A model generated the notes under the pieces. That model was not told the origin of the DNA and ran no database searches. It saw only the letters and a list, made by a program, of their open reading frames with translations. Position numbers and translations under genes: made by a program. 64,000 nt of DNA from an uncultured Bacteroidales bacterium (GTDB lineage: Bacteria > Bacteroidota > Bacteroidia > Bacteroidales > Bacteroidaceae), in contig CADCIO010000008.1 of NCBI GenBank assembly GCA_902801475.1, positions 1 to 64,000 of the forward strand, in the 5' to 3' direction. Of the stretch, positions 16,940 through 24,303 are shown piece by piece (position 1 is the stretch's first letter; each line of letters starts with the position of its first letter).

Positions 16940-18337
16940 ATGGCTTATCAGAGAAGAAAGACCACAGACGTCAAGGTGGGTGGCGTGATGATAGGAAGCA
17001 ACTATCCTATCCGTGTCCAGTCGATGGCCAACACCTCCACGATGGATACAGAGGGTTCTGTGGCTCAGGCCAAGCGTATTGTGGATGCTGGTGGTGAGAT
17101 TGTGCGTTTCACCACCCAAGGACAGCGTGAGGCGCTCAACATGAAGAATATCAGTGCGGCTTTACGTGCAGACAGCTGCCAGGTTCCTTTGGTGGCTGAT
17201 GTGCATTTTAATGCCGCTGTGGCTGATACGGCTGCCACGATCTGTGAGAAGGTGCGCATCAATCCTGGCAATTATGTTGACCCAGCCCGTACTTTCAAGA
17301 AGTTGGAATATACTGATGCGGAATATGCCGATGAAATCAAGAAGATAGACGAGCGTTTTGTCCCCTTCCTGAATATCTGCAAGGAACATCACACCGCCAT
17401 TCGTATTGGTGTGAATCATGGTTCGTTGAGCGACCGCATCATGTCCCGTTATGGTGACACGCCAGAGGGAATGGTGGAGTCGTGTATGGAGTTCCTGCGC
17501 ATCTGTGTGCGTGAACAATTTCAAGATGTGGTCATTTCCATCAAGGCCAGCAACACGGTTGTGATGGTGCATACAGTCCGCTTGCTGGTGGCACAGATGG
17601 CGAAGGAGGGAATGGCTTTCCCGCTGCATTTGGGTGTGACGGAAGCAGGAGAGGGTGAAGATGGACGCATCAAGAGTGCCGTTGGAATCGGAGCTTTGCT
17701 GTGTGAAGGCATTGGTGACACAATTCGTGTTTCTTTGTCGGAAGCACCGGAGAAAGAGATTCCTGTAGCCAAGAAATTGGTCGAATCCATCGAGGAATGT
17801 GCAGTGCTTCGTGAACAGGTGAAGGCTGCGATTGCCAATGATACGGTCGTGGTGGAATTCCATGAGAAGAATTGGGAAGACCTCCAACTGAAGGCTTCGA
17901 TGACGGTAGGTGCCCTTTTCATCGACCAATTGGCACATCAACTAGTCATCAAAAACGACGGTTTCACCGAGGAAAAGCTGACGGAATTGGCTGATGCCAT
18001 CTTGCAGGCCGCTCGTATCAAGTTCACGAAAACGGAATACATCAGTTGTCCTGGTTGCGGACGTACGCTCTACAATCTGGAAGAGACGATTGCCAAGATA
18101 CGTTCAGCGGTTAGCGAGCGTGCCAAGAGTGACAAGCGTTTTGCCACCTTGAAGATTGGCATTATGGGCTGTATCGTGAATGGTCCTGGCGAGATGGCTG
18201 ATGCTGACTATGGTTACGTAGGTGCTGGTGTCGGCAAAGTGTCGCTCTACAAGCAGAAGGTTTGCATCGAGAAGAACATCCCCGAGGCAAATGCTGTGGA
18301 ACGGCTGATTCAATTTATAGAAAACGATTTAAATTAA
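16940..18337 (+). CDS. ispG: (E)-4-hydroxy-3-methylbut-2-enyl-diphosphate synthase
   Basis: IspG (GcpE), the iron-sulfur enzyme of the non-mevalonate isoprenoid pathway. The N-terminal TIM-barrel domain has GGVMIGSNYPIRVQSMANT and LVADVHFNAAVA. The C-terminal reductase-like domain has the cluster cysteines in CPGCGRTL and GIMGCIVNGPGE. The protein is about 465 residues. As I recall, most Bacteroidetes IspG proteins carry a large extra domain between these two and exceed 600 residues; here only about 100 residues separate EIPVAKKL from CPGCG, so the insert seems much reduced. The start is taken at ATG 16940 rather than TTG 16931. Confidence 0.95.
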   Translation: MAYQRRKTTDVKVGGVMIGSNYPIRVQSMANTSTMDTEGSVAQAKRIVDAGGEIVRFTTQGQREALNMKNISAALRADSCQVPLVADVHFNAAVADTAATICEKVRINPGNYVDPARTFKKLEYTDAEYADEIKKIDERFVPFLNICKEHHTAIRIGVNHGSLSDRIMSRYGDTPEGMVESCMEFLRICVREQFQDVVISIKASNTVVMVHTVRLLVAQMAKEGMAFPLHLGVTEAGEGEDGRIKSAVGIGALLCEGIGDTIRVSLSEAPEKEIPVAKKLVESIEECAVLREQVKAAIANDTVVVEFHEKNWEDLQLKASMTVGALFIDQLAHQLVIKNDGFTEEKLTELADAILQAARIKFTKTEYISCPGCGRTLYNLEETIAKIRSAVSERAKSDKRFATLKIGIMGCIVNGPGEMADADYGYVGAGVGKVSLYKQKVCIEKNIPEANAVERLIQFIENDLN

Positions 18338-18344
18338 TAGGAAT

Positions 18345-18899
18345 ATGTTTATGACATACGCGATTATTGGTGTAGCGATTGCGCTGCTTATCTTATTTAT
18401 TTGGTGGACGTACAATAGTTTGGTTCAGTTGCGTAACAAGGTGAAGGAAGCGTTCTCCACGATGGACGTTTACCTGAAGAAGCGTTACGACCTGATTCCC
18501 AATTTGGTGGACATCGTGAAGGGCTATGCCAAGCACGAGACCGACACGCTTCAAGAAGTGACCAAGATGCGTGTGAATGCACAGAAAGGTGACCTGGACA
18601 CAGCCATTAACAGCGAAGTGAAGATTGGTGATGCACTCCAGTCTTTGTTGGTGGTGGTGGAGAAATACCCTGATTTGAAGGCTAACACGAACTTCTTGGA
18701 TTTGCAGGAAAGACTCTCCAAGATGGAAGAGGAAATTGCTTTCTCGCGCCGTTACTACAATGGTAGCGTGAGAGAATTCAATAACAAATGCCAGATGTTC
18801 CCACTCAACCTCATTGCAGGCATGTTCGGTTTCAAGCCGTTGCCGATGTATCAGGTGGATAGTGAACAGGAACGCAAGGTTGTGGATGTGAAATTGTAA
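18345..18899 (+). CDS. lemA: LemA family membrane protein
   Basis: A 184-residue protein with one N-terminal membrane helix (ALLILFIWWTYNSLV) followed by the LemA core: RNKVKEAFSTMDVYLKKRYD and LIPNLVDIVKGYAKHE, long antiparallel helices and SRRYYNGSVREFNNK. Its biochemical role is not settled. Six bases downstream begins a DUF2207 protein, a common pairing that suggests the two act together at the membrane. A second start at ATG 18351 is possible. Confidence 0.9.
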   Translation: MFMTYAIIGVAIALLILFIWWTYNSLVQLRNKVKEAFSTMDVYLKKRYDLIPNLVDIVKGYAKHETDTLQEVTKMRVNAQKGDLDTAINSEVKIGDALQSLLVVVEKYPDLKANTNFLDLQERLSKMEEEIAFSRRYYNGSVREFNNKCQMFPLNLIAGMFGFKPLPMYQVDSEQERKVVDVKL

Positions 18900-18904
18900 G
18901 AATC

Positions 18905-20845
18905 ATGAAGAAAAGCAGGTTTTTATGGTTGTTTGTCCTCTTGGCGGTCACGATGTCGGCAAGGGCAGACTTGGGAGGTTTCTATTATAAGAACTTCCGT
19001 GTGGATGCTGTGGTGCACCAAGACAATGTCTGGGATATCACAGAAACCATTGATGTGTTCTTCGAGGAGCCTCGTCACGGCATCTATCGTTACATCCCTC
19101 TTACTTTCAAGCTGCAGCATGATGTCTCTCTCGATGAGGGCAATGAACCCAAAATGATTCAGGGACAGGTGGTGCAGGACTGGAGAGAATTCCGCTACAA
19201 GAGTGATGTGGAGAAAATCAAGGTGGAAGGTGGCGATTTCACTACGGAGGACAGCAATGACGACAACTGTGTCATCCGCATCGGAAGCGAGTGGCATGAG
19301 ATCACGGGCGACCACCGCTATGTGATTCATTATAAGTACATCTATCGTGAAGACCGCCGTCCGAATTATGACTATCTCTTCCACACCATATTGGGTACGG
19401 ATTTCAACGAACGCATCGACACGTTCAGTTTCAGGATAGAGTTCGAGAAACCCCTTCCTGCCGACATTCAGAGCCGTCTGGAAGTGTATAGCGGAGCGTA
19501 TGGAAATACTGCCAATGCGGTGGAGAATTTGACCGTTAAGGCCAATCGGAATTTCATTCATGGAAAGGCGCTGAACATCCCACCCAAGCACGGAATCACC
19601 CTCTATGCGAAACTCCCAGAGGGGTATTATGAGGATGTGCTGTCTGCCAACCACGTGTTCCACTACATCTGCTTCGGATTGTCCGTCATGCTGATTGTGC
19701 TGATTCTCTATTACCTGTTCAAGACGAAGAGCAAGAAGCCCGTCAAGGTGATTGAGTTCTATCCTCCAGAGGGCATCTGCAGTGCGGAGGTTGGCACCAT
19801 CATCGACGACAGCGTGGATGCAGTCGATATGGCCTCCTTGATTCCGTGGTTTGCAGGACGTGGCTACATCAGCATTGAGGAGAAGGAGAAAGGTTCTGTA
19901 TTGCAAAGGACGGAGGTGGTGCTGACGAAGTTGAAAGACCTTCCCAAGGATGCGCCTGAGTATCAGAAGAAGATGATGCAGCTTTTGTTCAAGGACAATC
20001 AGACCGCCAATCTGAGCCACATGAAAGAGAAGCCTGATGAGGTGAATAAGTTCAAGACAGAGTTGAAGAAGAACTTCAATGGTGACAAGTCTTTGTCTTC
20101 CTACGAGTTGCCCGTCTTCCTCTATCTCCCCTTGATACTGGCCACAACCTGCGTGTTCGGCACTAATTCCGTGGTTGAAACCTTCGACCTCAACGAGTGG
20201 GTGTTGGCGTTGATGCTGTGGGGAGCTCCCTTCTTGGTGGGTGCGTTCCTTCGTTTGTACGATAGCGACAAAGACCTCTTCGGAAGCAAGTGGAAGCAAG
20301 TGCTGATTTTCATTCTCAAGTTCGCGGTGATGGCAGTCTTGTGCTTGCTCTACGTGAGTGTTTTCCTTTCCTACGGCGCTCCTATGGGCAAGGAAGTCTC
20401 CATCGGCATGTTCGTGGTTTGCTTCCTGTTGGGCGAATTCATCGGACGATTCAACGTTGACACCGACTATCGCGTGCAGATGGCAGGACGTTTGATGGGC
20501 TTCAAGGAGTTCATCAAGACGGCTGAGAAATCACGTCTGGAAGCCTTGCAGAACGACGACCCCGAATATTTCTATAAGATATTGCCCTATGCAATGGTGT
20601 TTGGCCTCAGCAACAAGTGGGCAAAGCTCTTCAAGGACATCGAAGTGAAGCAGCCTGAGTGGTACAAGACCTCATCGCCGCTCTATGGTTACGACCTGAC
20701 TTCTCACATGGCCAGCAGCCTCTATTCTTCGAGCAAGAGCGCCATGAACATCGTCAGTCACGACAGTTCCAGCAGCGGTAGCGGTGGCGGCGGTGGCGGC
20801 TTCTCCGGCGGTGGCGGCGGAGGCGGCGGTGGCGGCTCTTGGTAA
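18905..20845 (+). CDS. DUF2207 membrane protein with glycine-rich tail
   Basis: A 646-residue protein with a signal peptide (residues 1-21), an extracytoplasmic beta-rich domain (ITETIDVFFEEPRHGIYRYI), a membrane helix near 250-275, a cytoplasmic segment and further helices at about 400-515. It ends in an almost pure glycine tract closing with SW. This layout is typical of DUF2207 proteins, whose function is unknown. It sits directly after lemA. The tail is encoded by a GGC/GGT-rich repeat (about 20777-20842) that could change length by slippage. Confidence 0.88.
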   Translation: MKKSRFLWLFVLLAVTMSARADLGGFYYKNFRVDAVVHQDNVWDITETIDVFFEEPRHGIYRYIPLTFKLQHDVSLDEGNEPKMIQGQVVQDWREFRYKSDVEKIKVEGGDFTTEDSNDDNCVIRIGSEWHEITGDHRYVIHYKYIYREDRRPNYDYLFHTILGTDFNERIDTFSFRIEFEKPLPADIQSRLEVYSGAYGNTANAVENLTVKANRNFIHGKALNIPPKHGITLYAKLPEGYYEDVLSANHVFHYICFGLSVMLIVLILYYLFKTKSKKPVKVIEFYPPEGICSAEVGTIIDDSVDAVDMASLIPWFAGRGYISIEEKEKGSVLQRTEVVLTKLKDLPKDAPEYQKKMMQLLFKDNQTANLSHMKEKPDEVNKFKTELKKNFNGDKSLSSYELPVFLYLPLILATTCVFGTNSVVETFDLNEWVLALMLWGAPFLVGAFLRLYDSDKDLFGSKWKQVLIFILKFAVMAVLCLLYVSVFLSYGAPMGKEVSIGMFVVCFLLGEFIGRFNVDTDYRVQMAGRLMGFKEFIKTAEKSRLEALQNDDPEYFYKILPYAMVFGLSNKWAKLFKDIEVKQPEWYKTSSPLYGYDLTSHMASSLYSSSKSAMNIVSHDSSSSGSGGGGGGFSGGGGGGGGGGSW

Positions 20846-20857
20846 CCCGCTCGACTC

Positions 20858-20887
20858 TCAATTTTCAATTTTCAACTTTCAACTTTC
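20858..20887 (+). repeat. Heptamer tandem repeat before coaX
   Basis: Four units of TCAAYTT fill almost the whole 43-base gap between the DUF2207 gene and the coaX ATG. Confidence 0.6.
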
Positions 20888-20888
20888 G

Positions 20889-21593
20889 ATGCAGCTACTG
20901 ATAGACATAGGCAACACATCGGCCAAGTTGGCTGTGATGGACTCGGACATCGTTCATTTCGAACGTCGCTATGAGCCGTGGGGGGGAACCTTCGCGCGGC
21001 TCATGGCGGCTTATCCCATTACCGATGTGCGTCTCTCCACCGTGGCAGGCGAGGATGATGAACTGGATGCAGCATTGGCCACGCTTGACATTCCTGTACT
21101 CCGTCTCACTCCCTCTGTGCCTTGCCCCGTCAAACCCATCATGGATGTCCCTTCCGCTTATGGAGCCGACCGCTGGGCTGCCGACATCGGTGCCATTGCT
21201 CAAGACCCTGACCACACGCTCCTCATCATCGATGCGGGCACCTGCATCACCTACGACCTCTTCTCTGCCGATGGACACCTTCTGGGCGGTGCCATCTCCC
21301 CTGGTGTGCAGCTCAGACTGAATGCCATGCATGAACATACAGCCTTGCTCCCTCAGTTGGAAGCCGAACCCGAAGCCTTGCTCTTGGGTTACGACACCCG
21401 CACTCACATGCTCTCCGCCGCTGTCAATGGTGCCCGTTTCGAAATGGAGGGCTACATCCGCACTTTCTTCAACGACTATCCCGACCTCCACGTCTTCATC
21501 ACTGGTGGCAACTCCTTCTCCTTCTCCGACGACATCACCTGTCCCATCACTCACGATCCGTATCTGGTGTTCAAAGGGTTGTCAGCGCTCTGA
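20889..21593 (+). CDS. coaX: Type III pantothenate kinase
   Basis: A 234-residue CoaX that phosphorylates pantothenate in the first step of coenzyme A synthesis. The ASKHA-fold motifs are LLIDIGNTSAKLAV (residues 3-16), GADRWAADIGA and LLIIDAGTCITYDLF, with GGAISPGVQLRLNAM after. ATG 20889 is chosen because the longer frame from 20784 would read backwards into the DUF2207 glycine tract and the heptamer repeats. A small hairpin (21602-21620) lies just after the stop but has no T tract. Downstream the accessory region begins. Confidence 0.93.
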   Translation: MQLLIDIGNTSAKLAVMDSDIVHFERRYEPWGGTFARLMAAYPITDVRLSTVAGEDDELDAALATLDIPVLRLTPSVPCPVKPIMDVPSAYGADRWAADIGAIAQDPDHTLLIIDAGTCITYDLFSADGHLLGGAISPGVQLRLNAMHEHTALLPQLEAEPEALLLGYDTRTHMLSAAVNGARFEMEGYIRTFFNDYPDLHVFITGGNSFSFSDDITCPITHDPYLVFKGLSAL

Positions 21594-21718
21594 TTGACCC
21601 CTGCGGCTCCGGATGCCGCATCCTCCCGAATCTCCGTCACATATATATTTTCGCTCCCTAGTAGGCCCGTAATTTTTATCTAGTTGGAGCGCAAGTTCCT
21701 CTCTCAAATTTGACACTG

Positions 21719-21726
21719 CAAAGATA
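21719..21726 (-). promoter_or_regulatory. Orphan leftward -7 box (TATCTTTG)
   Basis: The minus strand reads TATCTTTG then GCAG, like working promoters in this window, but points to a stretch with no minus-strand gene before the 3' end of coaX. It may drive a small RNA that includes the CGCTCC/GGAGCG hairpin, or be left over from a deleted gene. No -33 box was found. Confidence 0.4.
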
Positions 21727-21797
21727 CAACATTCCCATTGCGGTCTACGAATAATCGTCTATTTTTTTCAAAGAAAAATCACACTTCCATCCTGCAT

Positions 21798-21959
21798 GGT
21801 GTGTCAAGAGTGTCACGTGTCAAGAGTGTCATTAAGGATTTTCGGATGCATTCACCGTCATAATAAATATTATATATAATATTTATTATGGGCTGAAAAA
21901 CACCCTCCCTATCAGAAATCGTTAATGACCTTAATGACCAATGACACTCATGACACACC
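21798..21959. repeat. Long imperfect inverted repeat with GTGTCA units
   Basis: The arm at 21798-21815 and the complement of 21942-21959 agree at 17 of 18 positions. The left side holds four GTGTCA units within about 33 bases; the right side holds two inverted TGACAC units plus two TGACC units. Both sides also carry GTCATTAAGG. The 32-bp palindrome lies between the arms. The layout resembles iterons around an AT-rich core, as in replication origins, but no Rep gene is near. Confidence 0.65.
21859..21890. repeat. 32-bp perfect AT palindrome
   Basis: Every base from 21859 to 21874 pairs with its partner from 21890 back to 21875, checked position by position. Only the outermost pair is C-G; all others are A-T. 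It could extrude as a cruciform. Confidence 0.9.
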
Positions 21960-22091
21960 CTAATACCAATTGGAATTGATATAATTTCTGCTATCTTTCT
22001 AATTACCAAAAGAATAAGAGATTTACTTTCCACCCCTATTTCCACCCCTCACTCATCAAAAAAATGCGAGGGTGATGGCATCTACTATTAT

Positions 22092-22138
22092 CTCACCCAC
22101 TGCTCTGGGTTGAGACGTGTACTTTCTTGGCGGAGTTG
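22092..22138. repeat. 47-bp direct repeat, left copy
   Basis: This segment matches 29081-29127 at 44 of 47 positions. The right copy is the true 3' coding end of the envC-like gene. Here the same bases, in another frame, encode the last 15 residues and stop of the AraC-type regulator. The two copies bracket the carbohydrate block. Confidence 0.85.
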
Positions 22139-24138
22139 TCAGGAGTGAAATTACGGAGTCCTATAAATTGTGTGGGCGGAACCCCATACATTGTACGAAA
22201 ACAGCGACTAAAGTAACTTACTGACGAGAAACCAGCAGCAAAGCTGACCTCAGTGACAGATAACCGTCCTTCGCGCAGCATCTCAGCAGCTCGACGCAGA
22301 CGGATGGTGCGAATGAATTCGGTGGGTGACTGCCCTGTAAGTGACTGTATTTTACGGTAGAAAGTCATGCGGCTTATACACAAGTCTCGGCCAATTTCTT
22401 CGACAGAATATTGATTGTTATCTAAATTCTTCTCGATTTGTTCTATGGCTTTTTGAAGGAATGGGTCAATCTCAGATTGAAGTAGTGAGGGTTCTTCAAC
22501 AGATTCATCTGTCGTTTCCTTAGCGGATGTCTTCATCATTGCAAGGAATCTGTTACGCTGCCGCCTCAAAACATAAGAATAAATAGCGAGCAACACAATG
22601 CTAACGATGATGAATACATAAACACACCACATCCACCACGAGGTGAGCCAGTGTGGCATTCTCTCCACGATGACATCGCGCTCAGGCTGACTCCAACGAG
22701 AGTTCGGAGCGGTCTCTTGCAATTCTATACAATACACACCATCTGCTTCGCGGCTCTGCTGACGCAACGTATGACGGGTTGTATCGTAAAGACGCACATA
22801 ACGGTCATGGACGATGACCAGCCGACCCATAGTGTCAGTGCTTAAGGCTGTGATACCATCGCCATATTCATTGGAAGCATAATCATCTGCCATTAACTTT
22901 CCATCCTTGTATCGGTATAGTTGACCAAAGATTGTTCCGAGCCAGAGCGAACCATCGATTGAGAAAGTCATAGCTGACACATCTTTAGTGTCGGGTAGGG
23001 GTACAATCTCTTCAGTTTCTTTCATCTGGCGTATGTCTTTACCCGTGCTGAACCATAGTTCGCCCGTCTTGCTGATGGCCAAGGCTGTAGGACGGGTAGA
23101 GAGGTTTCTTGTTGTACGAACAGAATCGGCTACATTCTTAGTGAATACCTGCCCACTGAACCAAGATCTTTGATGGGTTGGGTCTATGGCAAAGCAAGCT
23201 CCATTACTGTTTGCCACCAAAAGACGGCCTTGGTGGTCACGTGACAAACAGTGAAATGAAGAAACTGATTCAATAGATGCATCTTCAAGTAATACGCGTT
23301 TAAGAGATTGCCCGTCCACAGCATAGCATTGAAGTCCAGAGGGGGTGTTCAGCCATAGATGCAAACCATCAGCTTCCAGCAGCATATCAATGCACACTTC
23401 ATTAGAGGTTTCTGGTTCTAATGAAAAAGATCCATCATCTGCATGATAGCGAACGATGCCTTTCCCTATGGTTCCTATCCACAAGTCATCTGAGTGCGGA
23501 ATGCCCACTATGACTGAAGGTGCTGCTTCGAGTGTCCATAGGTTGACAGGATATGCTACAATATCATTAGGTAGAGGCAGTCGCCACAATCCACCATTCC
23601 ACTCAGTAAACCAAATATGGCCATGCTTATCTTCAAAGAGACGAGAAACAAACTTGTCACTTACAGGATAGCTACCGAGCAATTTACCTGTAGGCGAAAA
23701 GTCATAGATCTTTTTGTTGGCAGTCATCCACCAATGGCCGTTAGCCGTCACAATAATATCGTCCACCCGTTTGTCATCCACCTCCATTATCCGATGGATG
23801 GAATAGTCTCGCTTGTCAAGCACATAGGCCCCGTGAAATGTCCCAATTATGATGTATCGTCCTGAAGCTTCGGCTAAACAGCTCACGTTGTTGCTTCCAA
23901 GCAGGTCAGGATGTTTGGCATCGCTACGGAACACATCGACCTGCCGCCCATCATCACGGCACACGCCCCCACCCTCGGTGGCATACCACAAATATCCCTC
24001 ACTATCCTCCATCAAAAACAGCACTTGATTGGAGGATAGCTGTTCTTGGTTGGGCAGTGATAGGCACTGATAGTTTTGTGCTTTGACCCCCATCGAAGTC
24101 AAGAGCGTAACAAAGAATAAAATGAGCTTCTTTTGCAT
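22093..24138 (-). CDS. Membrane-bound beta-propeller AraC-type regulator without kinase
   Basis: The 681-residue product has a signal peptide, then a periplasmic sensor built of repeats like those of hybrid two-component systems (VLFLMEDSEGYLWYATEGGG, LFEDKHGHIWFTEWNGGLWR). One membrane helix follows near residues 505-530 (MWCVYVFIIVSIVLLAIYSY). The cytoplasm-facing end is an AraC HTH with MTFYRKIQSLTGQSPTEFIR and VTEVSFAAGFSSVSYFSRCF. Histidine kinase and receiver domains are absent, so it should be a one-component sensor-regulator. The start at 24138 is set by the promoter at 24160-24167. It is divergent from the glycoside hydrolase operon, its likely target. The last 15 codons and stop lie in the envC-derived repeat. 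Confidence 0.85.
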   Translation of the reverse strand: MQKKLILFFVTLLTSMGVKAQNYQCLSLPNQEQLSSNQVLFLMEDSEGYLWYATEGGGVCRDDGRQVDVFRSDAKHPDLLGSNNVSCLAEASGRYIIIGTFHGAYVLDKRDYSIHRIMEVDDKRVDDIIVTANGHWWMTANKKIYDFSPTGKLLGSYPVSDKFVSRLFEDKHGHIWFTEWNGGLWRLPLPNDIVAYPVNLWTLEAAPSVIVGIPHSDDLWIGTIGKGIVRYHADDGSFSLEPETSNEVCIDMLLEADGLHLWLNTPSGLQCYAVDGQSLKRVLLEDASIESVSSFHCLSRDHQGRLLVANSNGACFAIDPTHQRSWFSGQVFTKNVADSVRTTRNLSTRPTALAISKTGELWFSTGKDIRQMKETEEIVPLPDTKDVSAMTFSIDGSLWLGTIFGQLYRYKDGKLMADDYASNEYGDGITALSTDTMGRLVIVHDRYVRLYDTTRHTLRQQSREADGVYCIELQETAPNSRWSQPERDVIVERMPHWLTSWWMWCVYVFIIVSIVLLAIYSYVLRRQRNRFLAMMKTSAKETTDESVEEPSLLQSEIDPFLQKAIEQIEKNLDNNQYSVEEIGRDLCISRMTFYRKIQSLTGQSPTEFIRTIRLRRAAEMLREGRLSVTEVSFAAGFSSVSYFSRCFRTMYGVPPTQFIGLRNFTPDNSAKKVHVSTQSSG

Positions 24139-24159
24139 GATTTGACGATTTTTCGCCTG

Positions 24160-24167
24160 CAAAGATA
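24160..24167 (-). promoter_or_regulatory. -7 box of the AraC-type regulator (TATCTTTG)
   Basis: TATCTTTG on the minus strand lies 22 bases before ATG 24138, overlapping and so excluding the earlier in-frame start at 24162. Confidence 0.65.
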
Positions 24168-24212
24168 CATTTTTATAATGAGAAGTTCATGTTTTTCTGC
24201 ATAATTGTTACA

Positions 24213-24233
24213 TTTGTACAACACTTTGTGCAA
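24213..24233 (+). promoter_or_regulatory. Candidate operator of the AraC-type regulator
   Basis: TTTGTACAA (24213-24221) and TTTGTGCAA (24225-24233) form a direct repeat with a 12-bp period, in the spacer between the regulator and the GH43 gene and 31-51 bases upstream of the GH43 -7 box. AraC-family proteins often bind direct repeats just upstream of the promoter they activate. The assignment is positional. Confidence 0.45.
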
Positions 24234-24263
24234 ATAGTTCAAAGGGGTATCATCTATTCTTCG

Positions 24264-24271
24264 TACCTTTG
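24264..24271 (+). promoter_or_regulatory. -7 box of the glycoside hydrolase operon (TACCTTTG)
   Basis: TACCTTTG followed by GCATC, 33 bases before the GH43 ATG. There is no good -33 TTTG, consistent with a promoter that needs an activator. Confidence 0.65.
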
Positions 24272-24303
24272 CATCACCAAAACTTACTAATTATTAATCC
24301 AAT

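Larger units (their letters stand above)
21594..22091. other. Gene-free, repeat-rich stretch
   Basis: About 500 bases without a credible gene. They hold a GC-rich hairpin (21602-21620), a second hairpin pairing CGCTCCCTAG (21652-21661) with CTAGTTGGAGCG (21680-21691), an orphan leftward -7 box (21719-21726), and a large inverted-repeat structure centred on a 32-bp perfect AT palindrome (21859-21890). An 88-codon minus-strand frame across the palindrome has no recognisable protein character. The stretch ends at the left copy of the envC-derived direct repeat. Confidence 0.6.

Noticed and set aside
18923..20299. A 458-codon open frame antisense to the DUF2207 gene
   Set aside because: It mirrors the codon pattern of the clearly real plus-strand protein, which has a signal peptide, helices and the lemA pairing.
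21779..22045. An 88-codon minus-strand reading frame across the palindrome
   Set aside because: Its product is unlike any family I know, is built partly from the repeat units and AT palindrome, and has no promoter box at its start. It is better explained as chance openness of repeat DNA.
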